A stretch of 64,000 nt of DNA, taken from contig NZ_RCNR01000017.1 of the NCBI RefSeq assembly GCF_009725985.1, positions 30,525 through 94,524 on the forward strand. The letters are read 5' to 3'. How positions within the stretch are numbered: the first letter of the stretch is position 1; each line of letters starts with the position of its first letter. Source of the DNA: Zobellia amurskyensis (GTDB taxonomy: Bacteria; Bacteroidota; Bacteroidia; Flavobacteriales; Flavobacteriaceae). The notes beneath the pieces are model-generated. The model saw nothing but the letters and a program-made list of their open reading frames with translations. It made no database searches and was not told the origin of the DNA. Shown in pieces: positions 8,698 to 18,427 of this stretch. The translations under genes and the position numbers were made by a program.

Positions 8698-10179
8698 CTA
8701 TTTAGAAGTGCCTCGTAATTGAATAGTAGTATCTTTCAATCGTACTTTTAACCAATCATGAACCCTTTTATTTTCTAATACCATTTTACGGGGAGTCAAT
8801 CCTTCCTTCCACTTTATTTCAAAAATGGACAAGGTATCCGTTTTATTAAAATCGGTAATTACAGCATTATCATATTGTAGCGAGACTAAATTCTCATAAT
8901 TAGCTTTTGCCTCAGCACTAATATCTTGAAAAGGTATTTGCTTCTGCTGAGAAGCATTCTTTTGCAAACGGGTAACCTCAGCCTCTAAAAAAGCTATCTT
9001 TTCTGCCTTACTAGACAATTGATTTTTCTGAGACTCATAAAGTTCATTAATATATTTTAACTGATCTACTTGATCATTTTGAGACCCTTGAATAACATGC
9101 AGTTCCGTATTAACAAGCCGTTTAAAATCTTCATCTTCTTTCATCATAGTATTCCACGATGAAATGATATTTGCCGGAATAATCTCGTTACCCATACAAA
9201 CCAACTCAATCTCAGGTTTATCACCATTATTATATTTGATGCTGGTAAAATTATCCAAGTACCTACCTCCACTCACAAACTGATACTTACCTATGGTTGC
9301 ATTCACAAACTCGTTGGCTTGTTTTTTGAACATAGACTCCTGAAAAGCTTCATAGAATGTCATCCCTGCAGGTATCATAACCAATAAGGCTACAATAGAG
9401 GCAATACGCGCTATACGTCTTCTCTTAGCAGAATTGGCGTAACGCACCATTGGAAACTTCAAAAGCTTAATGGTCAAGAATGTTGCCAGAGCAATGAAAA
9501 TAGTATTTATTATGAATAAATACATTGCTCCTACAGCGTAATCCAAATTGCCTATTGCCAAGCCAAAACCTACAGTACACAAAGGCGGCATTAATGCAGT
9601 AGCAATTGCCACACCAAAGATAACACTGGCTATGGTTCCTTTCTTAGCACGTGCAATTACCAGTGCCAAACCACCAAAAAAGGCAATAAGAACATCACGA
9701 ATATCGGGTGCGGTACGTGCCAAAAGCTCTGAAGATTCATCCTGAATGGGAAAAAATTCAAAGAAGAGATAGGCCGTCAATACACTAAGCACCACCATAA
9801 CCGCAAAATTCTTTAGCGATCTTCTTAAAGTATCAATATCATTAATGGCCAAAGACATCCCTAAGCCCAAAATAGGACCCATAAGAGGCGAAATTAACAT
9901 GGCACCAATAACTACTGCCGTAGAGTTTGCGTTTAAACCAATAGAAGCAATAAAAATAGAACAAATCAAAATCCACGAGGTATGTCCTTTAAAAGGAATA
10001 TCTGCAATTATAGCCTCTTTGGTAGCCTCTTGATCTGTATTCTCACGAATATCCAATAACTCACGTAAAAACCTTCTTAGGCTTTCCAAAAGACCTTTGG
10101 CGTCCTGCTTAACAGCTTCTTGGCTCTCCGTTGGTTTTTCGGTAGGCGTAATATTATCTTGATTCAATTTATCGCTCAT
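8698..10179 (-). CDS. DUF389 (TIGR00341-type) membrane protein
   Basis: Membrane protein of 493 aa. Residues about 68-290 hold a series of hydrophobic helices with the DUF389 core: GLNANSTAVVIGAMLISPLMGPILGLG, and MPPLCTVGFGLA. A charged N-terminal stretch of about 65 residues precedes them, and a C-terminal region of about 200 residues follows, containing a coiled coil (YESQKNQLSSKAEKIAFLEAEVTRLQ), probably periplasmic. Biochemical function is unknown for the family. It lies 9 bases after manC and may share its transcript, and is convergent with mlaEF with only 12 bases between stops. Confidence 0.85.
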   Translation of the reverse strand: MSDKLNQDNITPTEKPTESQEAVKQDAKGLLESLRRFLRELLDIRENTDQEATKEAIIADIPFKGHTSWILICSIFIASIGLNANSTAVVIGAMLISPLMGPILGLGMSLAINDIDTLRRSLKNFAVMVVLSVLTAYLFFEFFPIQDESSELLARTAPDIRDVLIAFFGGLALVIARAKKGTIASVIFGVAIATALMPPLCTVGFGLAIGNLDYAVGAMYLFIINTIFIALATFLTIKLLKFPMVRYANSAKRRRIARIASIVALLVMIPAGMTFYEAFQESMFKKQANEFVNATIGKYQFVSGGRYLDNFTSIKYNNGDKPEIELVCMGNEIIPANIISSWNTMMKEDEDFKRLVNTELHVIQGSQNDQVDQLKYINELYESQKNQLSSKAEKIAFLEAEVTRLQKNASQQKQIPFQDISAEAKANYENLVSLQYDNAVITDFNKTDTLSIFEIKWKEGLTPRKMVLENKRVHDWLKVRLKDTTIQLRGTSK

Positions 10180-10188
10180 ATAGCACGT

Positions 10189-11271
10189 TTAGGCATACTC
10201 ATCTCCATATGTTTCTTTTACTTCTCCCAGTACTTTTTTAATATCCTGTTCTTTTGATTTTGGATAGATTAAAAGTACCTCTTCCTTATCTACAATAATA
10301 TAGTCCTTAAGACCATCTACCACAACAACTTTACCTTTTGCAGACCTGATCATATTACCGGACGCATCTGCTGTTACAACTTTACTATTCACAATAGCAT
10401 TGCTGTCTTCGTCCTTATCTAGTTTATCATATAAAGATCCCCATGTTCCCAAGTCGTTCCAGTCAAAAGTTGCAGGAAGTACGTAAATGGATTTTGAATT
10501 TTCCAAAATGGCATAATCAATAGAGATATTCTCCGCTTTTGGATAGTTCTCTTTTATAAACTCTTTTTCCTCTCCAGTATTGTAACAGGACATTCCTGAT
10601 TCAAAAAGAGAATATTGCTCAGGCTGATAGTTCTTAAAGGCGTTAACGATAGTTTTTACGCTCCACATAAATATTCCCGCATTCCATAAAAAATTACCCT
10701 GAGCCAAAAATTCCTTAGCCGTTTCATAATCAGGTTTTTCCCTGAACTGGTTCACCTTTTTAACCTCTTGAGTACTTTCCTTTTCAAATTCTATATACCC
10801 AAAGCCGGTATTTGGAAAAGATGGTTTTATTCCTAACGTACAAAGCACATCTTCTTTTTCACATTTTTCAAAACATGTGGTTACATCTCTGGCAAAAGCA
10901 TCTTCATCTTCAATCCAATGATCACTTGGCGCTACAATCATAACACCGTTTTCATTCATTTTTTGAGTTTTTAATGCGGCATACAAAATACAAGGTGCCG
11001 TATTTCTCATAGCAGGCTCAAGAACTACTTGGTCTTGTTTTACTAACGGAAGTTGCTCCAGAACCAAATCATTATAACGTTCATTGGTCAAAATGAGAAT
11101 ATTCTCAGTAGGCACAAATTTATTAAGACGTTTAAAAGTTTTTTGGATTAAAGTGTCCCCCGTACCCAACATATCATGAAACTGCTTTGGGTAAGATGAT
11201 GTACTAATTGGCCAAAATCTTGAACCGACACCACCGGCCATTAAAACTGCGTAATAATTTTTATTCTTCAT
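10189..11271 (-). CDS. manC: Mannose-1-phosphate guanylyltransferase
   Basis: Forms GDP-mannose from mannose-1-phosphate and GTP, feeding surface polysaccharide, LPS and glycoprotein sugar synthesis. The 360-aa protein has the nucleotidyltransferase opening MAGGVGSRFWPIS (residues 11-23), the PSDHWI metal-binding motif, FREKPD and the WNAGIFMW active-site block. It lacks the C-terminal phosphomannose isomerase domain of bifunctional ManC/AlgA proteins, so it is monofunctional. The SprT-like gene lies about 95 bases upstream on the same strand. Confidence 0.93.
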   Translation of the reverse strand: MKNKNYYAVLMAGGVGSRFWPISTSSYPKQFHDMLGTGDTLIQKTFKRLNKFVPTENILILTNERYNDLVLEQLPLVKQDQVVLEPAMRNTAPCILYAALKTQKMNENGVMIVAPSDHWIEDEDAFARDVTTCFEKCEKEDVLCTLGIKPSFPNTGFGYIEFEKESTQEVKKVNQFREKPDYETAKEFLAQGNFLWNAGIFMWSVKTIVNAFKNYQPEQYSLFESGMSCYNTGEEKEFIKENYPKAENISIDYAILENSKSIYVLPATFDWNDLGTWGSLYDKLDKDEDSNAIVNSKVVTADASGNMIRSAKGKVVVVDGLKDYIIVDKEEVLLIYPKSKEQDIKKVLGEVKETYGDEYA

Positions 11272-11366
11272 TTTTTAGCTGCTATTGAACCGGAAGTAAA
11301 AAGACTTACCGTATTCTTATTTAAAGTTAGTTATTTTCTTGTTCATTATAATATTTCCTACAAATA

Positions 11367-11978
11367 TCACTCAAATACCAATTCAACTTCCGCATTGGGC
11401 TGAAAAAGATACATTCTTCCCGTAGCCACCTCTACACACTCATACCGCTTAACTCTTCTATTCCCTTTTTTATACAATTTACCATTGTGTATACGAAAAA
11501 TACTACCCTGCGGCACTTCAAAAACGTAGGTCCTATTTGTTTGTTGTTCATCAAAGTGCTTCAAAGCTATTGACAATCGCGCATCTGTACTACTACTCGC
11601 CTTAGGATTTTTAAAATGATTTGCCAATAGAGGCAATAATTGTGTAGGGAATATTTCAGGTCTAATGAACGGCAACATCAGATATTGAAAAATACGCTTC
11701 CATTCAGCTCCATGTGGTTTTATGGTTCTACCGTACTTTTCAAACGCTACTAAATGGGCAATTTCATGTATTAATGTGATTAAAAATCGATATTTATTGA
11801 GATTTGCATTCACAGTTATCTGATGCATTCCATTGGGCATTCTACGGTAATCACCATGACGTGTTACTCTTTCATTGACGATTTTCAAGTTTACACCTGT
11901 TTTCTTAATCAGGTCCAAACAAGATTCTATTGCCCTTTCGGGAAGATATTTTTGTAGCACGTTATTCACTGCTAACAA
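11367..11978 (-). CDS. SprT-like zinc metalloprotease domain protein
   Basis: A 203-aa SprT-like protein. The zinc motif HEIAH is at residues 71-75, with the downstream HGAEWKRIF segment supplying the third ligand; the C-terminal part ends in a zinc-ribbon-like region that keeps only one obvious cysteine (RYECVE), so the ribbon is degenerate. SprT relatives act on protein-DNA crosslinks in eukaryotes (Spartan); the bacterial role is not established. Placement just upstream of manC is common in flavobacteria. Cytosolic. Confidence 0.85.
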   Translation of the reverse strand: MLAVNNVLQKYLPERAIESCLDLIKKTGVNLKIVNERVTRHGDYRRMPNGMHQITVNANLNKYRFLITLIHEIAHLVAFEKYGRTIKPHGAEWKRIFQYLMLPFIRPEIFPTQLLPLLANHFKNPKASSSTDARLSIALKHFDEQQTNRTYVFEVPQGSIFRIHNGKLYKKGNRRVKRYECVEVATGRMYLFQPNAEVELVFE

Positions 11979-12094
11979 AAATAAGTTAACTCAACCAATA
12001 AATGAAGTTATCTATTATTAAGCCTATGTCAAAATTTAAGCAATTGACCAACCTTAAGGTTCACAACTAAAAATATAGCGTAATACTAAAACCA

Positions 12095-12775
12095 TTAAGG
12101 AGTACTATTGCTTACCTGAAGCAACTTACCGTTGTAAAGCTGGTGCCCAGTTAAAGCAAAATTCTTTATATAATTAGCCATTTGCAATGCTGTAACAGGA
12201 GCCTCATAACCAGGAAAGGCTTCTTCCAACATCTCAGTCTGAACGGCACCCAAAGCCAGAACGTTGAATGAAGGGCCGGTTTCTTTGAATTCTTCCGCCC
12301 ACAGTTCCGTGAGTGTAACAACAGCTCCTTTACTGGAACTATATGCCGATAACCCAGGAAACTTAACGCTACCCTGTACGCCCCCCATAGAGCTAATAGT
12401 TACAACGTGCCCATTTTTAGTCATTTTAGGAATAACCCTTCGAGTCATTTCAGCGACACCAAATACATTTACCTTATAAACAGCCTCAAACTCCTCTGCT
12501 TCCGTTTCTAAAAAAGGTTTATTCAATAACCTCCCGGCATTATTGACAAGTACATCTACCGATTCAAAATTTTCAGCTACAAAATCCTCCATTTTTTTAA
12601 AGTCCGATGGATTTCCCAAATCAAAAGGAAAACTAAAAATATTTTTATGCCCCAGTTCAGAAATAGGCTTATCATTACGGGATAAAGCCAAAACTTTATG
12701 ACCCTCATCGGCAAATAATTTAGCCAACTCGTAACCTATTCCCCTACTAGACCCTGTTATTATAATATTCGCCAT
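12095..12775 (-). CDS. Short-chain dehydrogenase/reductase
   Basis: Classical SDR of 226 aa. NAD(P) motif TGSSRGIG is at residues 7-14, NNAG at 78-81, catalytic serine in TISSMGG (128-129) and the catalytic pair Y145/K149 in AYSSSKGA. R11 and the basic S-R-N segment after strand two suggest NADP(H). Its start overlaps the stop of the M28 peptidase gene (TAATG), so the two are translationally coupled. The substrate cannot be predicted. Confidence 0.88.
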   Translation of the reverse strand: MANIIITGSSRGIGYELAKLFADEGHKVLALSRNDKPISELGHKNIFSFPFDLGNPSDFKKMEDFVAENFESVDVLVNNAGRLLNKPFLETEAEEFEAVYKVNVFGVAEMTRRVIPKMTKNGHVVTISSMGGVQGSVKFPGLSAYSSSKGAVVTLTELWAEEFKETGPSFNVLALGAVQTEMLEEAFPGYEAPVTALQMANYIKNFALTGHQLYNGKLLQVSNSTP

Positions 12776-13824
12776 TAGTCGTACTTAATTTCTTTGGTTG
12801 GTGCATTTACAATACCCTCTACAACCGGAACACTTTTGTTTATCAAGTTTGCCATGTGAACAAAGTCCATTTCAGAAAGCTCATCACCCACTTTATGATA
12901 ATGGTTAAAGTTCGTGAAGTCAAACGTGCTGAAGGTTTGTGATGGCACCCCGAAAACTTCATGAAACGGATAGTTATCAGATCTTTTAAAAAGGTTGAAT
13001 TCCTTAGCTTTTGGAAGGAAACCCGCATAAGTCTTTTCCGAGTAGCTATTAGCGACTTCTGCCATATTAGATTCTTCGTAACCAGTTAGATAAGCTAAAT
13101 AATCTTTATCCACCAAAGGCACACCAACCATTTCATAGTTGAGCATTGCATAAAGGTTCAAGTTTTCGTCCTTTAGTTTCTGAGCCAAGTGCTTTGATCC
13201 AAGAAGTCCTTTCTCCTCTGCACTAAAAAGTGCAAAAATGATGCTTCGCTTATTGGTTTTTGCATTTCCGAAATAACGGGCCAACTCCAATACGGTTGTT
13301 GTACCCGTTGCATTATCATTTGCCCCATTAGCAATCTTATCTCCGTTCTCTTCAGCAATCAACCCTATATGATCATAATGAGCACCGATTATTACGTATT
13401 CATTCTTTAGCTTTGGGTCATTTCCTTCAACCACACCTACTACGTTAAATGCGGGTTGGTCATAATTAGAAAGCTCATCTCTATATGCTTCAAAATGAGG
13501 TTTTATGTTGTTTTTTGAAAAAATATTCTCAATAAACTCTGCGGCCTTTTCAATACCCTCACTACCCGTATCTCTACCTTGAAGATCATCCGAAGCCAAA
13601 AAATTCATAATGACACCTACTTTTTCCGCACTAGAAAATTGATTTTGACGTGTACTTACCGCACCGTCTATACCATTAAGGTCATCCGCTTTTTTAGGCA
13701 CTTCCATTAAGCTACGATCAAACTGCACCGCATCTTCACTCTGAAGAGTTACCGACTCATCAATTTTAGACGAACCACATGAAACGGCCATAAGGCCAAC
13801 CAAGAATAGAATACTATTTTTCAT
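12775..13824 (-). CDS. M28-family zinc aminopeptidase, lipoprotein
   Basis: Secreted metallopeptidase of 349 aa anchored as a lipoprotein: the signal sequence ends in LMAVSC with acylated C16. The M28 co-catalytic zinc site is complete: H149 and D151 in IIGAHYDHIG, D170 in NGANDNATGT, the E203/E204 pair in SAEEKGLLGS, and later acidic and histidine ligands near NYEMVGVP and NFNHYHKVGDE. Expected to release N-terminal residues from peptides in the periplasm or at the cell surface. First gene of a pair with the coupled SDR. Confidence 0.9.
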   Translation of the reverse strand: MKNSILFLVGLMAVSCGSSKIDESVTLQSEDAVQFDRSLMEVPKKADDLNGIDGAVSTRQNQFSSAEKVGVIMNFLASDDLQGRDTGSEGIEKAAEFIENIFSKNNIKPHFEAYRDELSNYDQPAFNVVGVVEGNDPKLKNEYVIIGAHYDHIGLIAEENGDKIANGANDNATGTTTVLELARYFGNAKTNKRSIIFALFSAEEKGLLGSKHLAQKLKDENLNLYAMLNYEMVGVPLVDKDYLAYLTGYEESNMAEVANSYSEKTYAGFLPKAKEFNLFKRSDNYPFHEVFGVPSQTFSTFDFTNFNHYHKVGDELSEMDFVHMANLINKSVPVVEGIVNAPTKEIKYD

Positions 13825-13858
13825 AGATAATTTTTAAGGACACAATTTAGAAATAAAA

Positions 13859-13889
13859 AAAGGCATCTCGAAATTACCGAGATGCCTTT
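13859..13889 (-). terminator. Terminator of pdhC
   Basis: Perfect 12-bp stem AAAGGCATCTCG / CGAGATGCCTTT with a 7-base loop. On the minus strand it is followed by a U-tract (the A-run at 13855-13860). It lies 22 bases after the pdhC stop and before the M28 peptidase promoter region. Confidence 0.85.
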
Positions 13890-13911
13890 ATTATAATAGT
13901 TTGTCATCTGT

Positions 13912-15555
13912 TTAAGCCAGCATTGTTACCGGATTTTCCAAATACGCACGTAATGTTAACAAAAATTGAGCTCCAGTAGCTCCATCAACTGTTCTATGAT
14001 CACAAGCCAAAGTCACCTTCATGGTGTTACCCACTACAATCTGACCGTCTTTAACAACTGGTTTTTGGACTATAGCACCAACAGATAAAATTGCGGAGTT
14101 AGGTTGATTGATGATTGAAGTAAACTCGGTAATACCGAACATACCTAAGTTAGAAACCGTAAACGTACTGCCGTCCATTTCTGCCGGAGTCAGTTTTTTG
14201 TTCCTTGCACGACCGGCCAAATCCTTAACAGCTGAACCAATTTGAGTCAAACTCAACTGCTCCGTAAATTTCAATACAGGAACAACAAGACCTTCGTCTA
14301 CAGCTACGGCAACACCAACATGTACATGATGGTTGTAACGCGTAGTATCTCCGTTCCAAGTAGTATTAACCTGTGGATGCTTCTTCAATGCCATGGCACA
14401 TGCTTTCACAACCATATCATTAAAAGAAACCTTAGTATCAGGCAAATCATTTATCTGTTTTCTAGAAGCCATAGCATTACCCATATCAACCTCTATAGTA
14501 AGGTAATAATGTGGAGCGGTAAATTTAGACTCTGCCAAACGTTTCGCAATGGTTTTACGCATTTGCGAGTTTTTAACCTCTTCAGAGCCCTCTTCACCTA
14601 CCGGCAAAATTACAGGAGCACTTGCAGGCGCTGCGGTTGGAGCACTAGCTGCTTTTTGCGAGGCCTGTGGAGTTGCCGCAGCTGGAGTATAACCCTCAAC
14701 ATCTTTCTTTACGATTCTTCCATTGTCACCAGAACCTGTAATATTGGATAAATCAATACCTTTTTCTTTAGCTATCTTCTTAGCTAAAGGCGATACAAAA
14801 ATACGTTGACCGTCATTCGTCGCTTTTGGAGCTGAAGTATCTTTGGAAGCTTCCTTTTTAGGCTCTTCTTTTTTAGCATCAGAAGAACTACTTTCTTTTT
14901 TACCTGAAGATGGCTTTGCATTTAGCACAGCATCAACATCTGTACCCTCAGGGCCAATAACAGCTAAAACAGCATCAACCGGAGAAGACTCTCCTTCTTG
15001 AATACCTATATATAATAAGGTTCCCGAATAGAAAGATTCAAATTCCATTGTAGCCTTATCTGTTTCGATTTCAGCTAAAATCTCTCCTTCTTCTACCGTA
15101 TCACCAACTTTTTTCAACCAAGAAGCAACCGTACCTTCTTCCATAGTATCACTAAGGCGAGGCATCTTTACTACTTCAACACCTTCAGGAACTTCTGCAG
15201 AAGCACTGGCTTCATCGGAACCTTCAGAACCATTGCTCTCAGGCTCACTAGCTTCTTCAACATCTGCGTCTTCTGAAGCACTTGCACTACCGTTTAAAAG
15301 TGATGAAATATCCTCTCCTTCTTCGCCAATAATAGCCAATAAAGAATCTACAGGTGCGCCATCTCCTTCCGCAATACCAATATGCAACAAAGTACCTTCA
15401 TAGAAAGACTCAAATTCCATTGTGGCCTTGTCCGTTTCTATTTCTGCAAGTATATCGCCTTCCTCTACTTTGTCGCCAACGTTTTTCAACCATTTGGCTA
15501 CGGTACCTTCTTCCATGGTATCGCTCAAGCGGGGCATGTTTATTACTTCTGCCAT
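13912..15555 (-). CDS. pdhC: Pyruvate dehydrogenase E2, dihydrolipoamide acetyltransferase
   Basis: Core subunit of the pyruvate dehydrogenase complex (547 aa), transferring acetyl groups to CoA. Domain order: two lipoyl domains with the modified lysines K43 and K167 (both in EIETDKATMEF), a Ser/Glu/Ala-rich linker, the peripheral E1/E3-binding domain (VSPLAKKIAKEKGIDLSNI...GRIVKKDV, about 255-290), an Ala/Pro linker, and the catalytic domain ending with H520-R-T-V-D524-G. It follows pdhA by 8 bases. The two lipoyl domains are near-duplicates of each other. Confidence 0.97.
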   Translation of the reverse strand: MAEVINMPRLSDTMEEGTVAKWLKNVGDKVEEGDILAEIETDKATMEFESFYEGTLLHIGIAEGDGAPVDSLLAIIGEEGEDISSLLNGSASASEDADVEEASEPESNGSEGSDEASASAEVPEGVEVVKMPRLSDTMEEGTVASWLKKVGDTVEEGEILAEIETDKATMEFESFYSGTLLYIGIQEGESSPVDAVLAVIGPEGTDVDAVLNAKPSSGKKESSSSDAKKEEPKKEASKDTSAPKATNDGQRIFVSPLAKKIAKEKGIDLSNITGSGDNGRIVKKDVEGYTPAAATPQASQKAASAPTAAPASAPVILPVGEEGSEEVKNSQMRKTIAKRLAESKFTAPHYYLTIEVDMGNAMASRKQINDLPDTKVSFNDMVVKACAMALKKHPQVNTTWNGDTTRYNHHVHVGVAVAVDEGLVVPVLKFTEQLSLTQIGSAVKDLAGRARNKKLTPAEMDGSTFTVSNLGMFGITEFTSIINQPNSAILSVGAIVQKPVVKDGQIVVGNTMKVTLACDHRTVDGATGAQFLLTLRAYLENPVTMLA

Positions 15556-15563
15556 CTACCTAA

Positions 15564-16559
15564 TTATTTATGTTGTACAAATGGAAAATCTTCTTGCTCA
15601 TAGACCATATCGTACAATTGCTGCACTGGCGGGTAATCAGACTCGTCTGCGAATTTCTCACATTCCAAAACTAATTCTTTAACCTTCTTGTCTATTGCTT
15701 TTATATCTTCTTCGGATGCGTAATTATTCTCCTTAATAATATCCAGCACTTGGGTAATAGGATCTATCTTCTGATATTCTTTTACCTCTTCCTTAGTTCT
15801 ATAATGCTGCGCATCTGACATAGAGTGACCTCTATATCTATATGTTTTCATTTCTAGGAAAGTTGGTCCACCTCCAGAGCGAGCTCTATCAACAGCTTTA
15901 CTAACCTCTTGGGCTACGGTCACAGGATCCATACCATCAACAGGCCCACAAGGCATTTCATAACCTAAACCTAATTTCCATATTTCCGTAGAATAAGATG
16001 TTCTTTCCACAGAAGTACCCATAGCATAACCGTTGTTTTCACAAATGAATACAACCGGAAGTTGCCAAAGCATAGCCAAGTTCAATGCTTCATGAAACGC
16101 ACCTTGACGCACGGCACCATCACCCATATAACATAAGGTAACATTATCCCTACCAGCGTACTTATCACCAAAAGCCATACCTGCACCCAACGGAATTTGA
16201 CCTCCTACGATACCGTGACCTCCGTGAAAACGGTGTTCTTTTGAAAATATATGCATAGATCCCCCCATACCTTTAGAGGTACCTGTAACCTTGCCATATA
16301 GTTCAGCCATTACTTTTTTAGGATCAACCCCCATACCAATTGGCTGCACGTGGTTCCTGTAAGCCGTAATCATACGGTCCTTAGTTAAATCCATTGCATG
16401 CAATGAACCTGCCAGAACAGCTTCTTGACCGTTATACAGGTGTAAAAAACCTCTAACTTTTTGTTGAATATAAACCTGTGCTAGCTTGTCCTCGAACTTA
16501 CGCCAGAACAACATATCTTCATACCATTGCAGATATACTTCTTTGGTGATTTTTTTCAT
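15564..16559 (-). CDS. pdhA: Pyruvate dehydrogenase E1 component, alpha subunit
   Basis: Thiamine-diphosphate-dependent alpha subunit (331 aa) of the pyruvate decarboxylating E1. The TPP/magnesium motif spans GDGAVRQGAFHEALN (from residue 146) to ENNGYAMGT (174-182); the phosphorylation-loop-like RYRGHSMSDAQHYR follows. It is cotranscribed with pdhC. The beta subunit is not adjacent, so pdhB must lie elsewhere, as is common in Flavobacteriaceae. Cytosolic. Confidence 0.95.
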   Translation of the reverse strand: MKKITKEVYLQWYEDMLFWRKFEDKLAQVYIQQKVRGFLHLYNGQEAVLAGSLHAMDLTKDRMITAYRNHVQPIGMGVDPKKVMAELYGKVTGTSKGMGGSMHIFSKEHRFHGGHGIVGGQIPLGAGMAFGDKYAGRDNVTLCYMGDGAVRQGAFHEALNLAMLWQLPVVFICENNGYAMGTSVERTSYSTEIWKLGLGYEMPCGPVDGMDPVTVAQEVSKAVDRARSGGGPTFLEMKTYRYRGHSMSDAQHYRTKEEVKEYQKIDPITQVLDIIKENNYASEEDIKAIDKKVKELVLECEKFADESDYPPVQQLYDMVYEQEDFPFVQHK

Positions 16560-16716
16560 TGATGCTAATAATTTGGATTCTTGGTTACAACATCCCGACT
16601 ATTCCATTTTCTATTATGGAGCGAATCAGAAGGGCAAAAATACATATTAAATCAATAGTTGAAAAAAATTGAAGTAAAAGGTTTGTTAGAATTTATCCTT
16701 AGGCCGTCAAGAACTG

Positions 16717-17199
16717 TTACAAAAAAGAGCTATCAAAGCCTAGTGGCAAAATATCTGCCATAGAATTACATTTAAAAACTTTTCCTTTTTCACCCATCAT
16801 CATGAGTTCTATGGGCTTTTTTTGTTTTACCTCATATTCGGAAATAGCTTGTCTACAATTCCCGCAGGGCGCCGCAGGGTTGGTTAGCTGATAATTTATA
16901 GATGTAGCCGTGATGGCAATTGCCTTTACAGCTACACCTGGGTACTTTGCTCCTGCATAAAAAATTGCGACCCGCTCAGCACAAAGACCAGATGGGTAAG
17001 ATGCGTTTTCCTGATTATTACCTATAACTATTTCTCCATTTTCCAAGAGTACCGCCGCACCTACCTGAAAATTGGAATATGGGGCATAGGCATCTTTTCT
17101 TGCCGCTACGGCTACTAGCATTAATCCGGCATCTTCTTTTGAAAGTTCTTCAATAGAATCAAAAATGGTCAACTCAAAGGTTACGTTCTGTTTTTGCAT
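16717..17199 (-). CDS. cdd: Cytidine deaminase
   Basis: Converts cytidine or deoxycytidine to the uridine form in pyrimidine salvage. The 160-aa protein has the zinc site C73-A-E75 (the glutamate is the proton shuttle) and P-C112-G-N-C115, plus the NVTF/NFQVGAA substrate-binding region. It is placed between porV and pdhA, the conserved flavobacterial order. The preceding hairpin at 17222-17257 suggests it has its own promoter. Confidence 0.95.
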   Translation of the reverse strand: MQKQNVTFELTIFDSIEELSKEDAGLMLVAVAARKDAYAPYSNFQVGAAVLLENGEIVIGNNQENASYPSGLCAERVAIFYAGAKYPGVAVKAIAITATSINYQLTNPAAPCGNCRQAISEYEVKQKKPIELMMMGEKGKVFKCNSMADILPLGFDSSFL

Positions 17200-17221
17200 A
17201 CTTTGTTTAGTGAAGGCCTAA

Positions 17222-17257
17222 AATAAGAAAACCTACCGTATGGCAGGTTTTCTTATT
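17222..17257 (-). terminator. Hairpin after porV
   Basis: Stem AATAAGAAAACCT / AGGTTTTCTTATT of 13 bp with a 10-base loop that can extend the pairing. It lies 19 bases after the porV stop on the minus strand. The U-rich part is inside the right arm on this strand; no clear extra U-tract follows. Confidence 0.65.
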
Positions 17258-17275
17258 ATAAATTATATAATAATT

Positions 17276-18427
17276 TTAGTCGTTATAAAATTCTTCACCT
17301 AAGTTAAATGTTAAAGAGAACCGTAACGAGTTTTCTACTGGGTTAGTAATTTTGGATGTAGAGAACAAGTATGATAAATCTATTTGAGCCGATTTAAACT
17401 TAAAACCTGCACCAAGAGTAAAATACTTTCTAAAACCTTTTACATCACTTTCATTAAAATAACCGGTACGGAACATAAAAGCGTCTTGATACGTGTATTC
17501 AGCACCTAGTGCCCATGTCATTTCTTTAAGCTCCTCACTAAAACCATCAGGGGCATCTCCAAAAGACTTAAACACTCCACTTAAAAAACCGATACTTTGA
17601 TATTCATCATTATCCGCAGCATCCATATCACCATCATTATCAAAATCTTGCGGTGTTGGAACCAACAGCTTATTAAATTCAGAAGTAAAGCCAAGAACAT
17701 TATCTTGATCAAGTATAAAATCGAAACCAACCCCGAACTTTAAATTGGTCGGAATAAAATTGTCCTGCCCATTTTCATCATAAGCGATCTTTCCTCCTAA
17801 GTTCGAAATATTAAAACCAGCTCTCCAACGACCATCAAACCTGTTGTAAGCTATTTCCCTAGAACGATAAAAACCAGCCACATCAACCGCAAAAGTACTT
17901 CCCGGTTTAGCATCTACATTGTTGTCATTTTGAAATTTAAGGTTAGATCTAATATATCTACCACCTACGGCCATTGAGAACGTTGGACTCAATTTTAAAG
18001 AGTAAGAACCGTCAAAAGACAACTCATTTGGCTTAACTATAGTTCCTATATCATCAAAATTTTGCCTAAGCTCAATATCTCCAAGTGTAAAATACCTTAG
18101 ACTGACCGCAAAAGCACTCTGGTCATTAATTTTATTGAAATAACTGGCATTTAGAAGACCAATACCTGAAATAGCATTACTCAAATACGGTGTATACCCC
18201 ATGCCAATGCCCATTTTTCGCTCAGCGAATGCAAATTTTGCAGGGTTCCATTGTTGTGAGTACGCATCGGTTGAAGTAGCAACACCCAAGTCACCCATTC
18301 CCGCGGCTCTGGCATCTGCTGTAATGTTCAAAAAGGGAACTGCTGTGGTAATAACCCGATCACCTGCTTCTTGGGCCGATATTTTGCATGCAAACACAAG
18401 CAAAACAAGTATTGAAAGTTTTTTCAT
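17276..18427 (-). CDS. porV: Type IX secretion system outer membrane protein PorV (LptO)
   Basis: Outer-membrane beta-barrel of the FadL-like PorV family (383 aa) that hands type IX substrates to the PorU sortase attachment complex. It has a signal peptide (LSILVLLVFACKISAQ), the family opening ITTAVPFLNITADARAAGMGDLGVATSTDAYSQQWNPAK, alternating barrel strands, and an aromatic C-terminal strand (RFSLTFNLGEEFYND). It contains a DFDNDGDMDAADNDEYQ insert that resembles a calcium-binding loop. It is divergent from gldJ, but the porU gene that normally stands upstream of porV is absent here. Confidence 0.93.
   Translation of the reverse strand: MKKLSILVLLVFACKISAQEAGDRVITTAVPFLNITADARAAGMGDLGVATSTDAYSQQWNPAKFAFAERKMGIGMGYTPYLSNAISGIGLLNASYFNKINDQSAFAVSLRYFTLGDIELRQNFDDIGTIVKPNELSFDGSYSLKLSPTFSMAVGGRYIRSNLKFQNDNNVDAKPGSTFAVDVAGFYRSREIAYNRFDGRWRAGFNISNLGGKIAYDENGQDNFIPTNLKFGVGFDFILDQDNVLGFTSEFNKLLVPTPQDFDNDGDMDAADNDEYQSIGFLSGVFKSFGDAPDGFSEELKEMTWALGAEYTYQDAFMFRTGYFNESDVKGFRKYFTLGAGFKFKSAQIDLSYLFSTSKITNPVENSLRFSLTFNLGEEFYND

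Noticed and set aside
15422..15682. Overlapping short frames opposite pdhC/pdhA
   Set aside because: Shadows of conserved coding sequence on the other strand.
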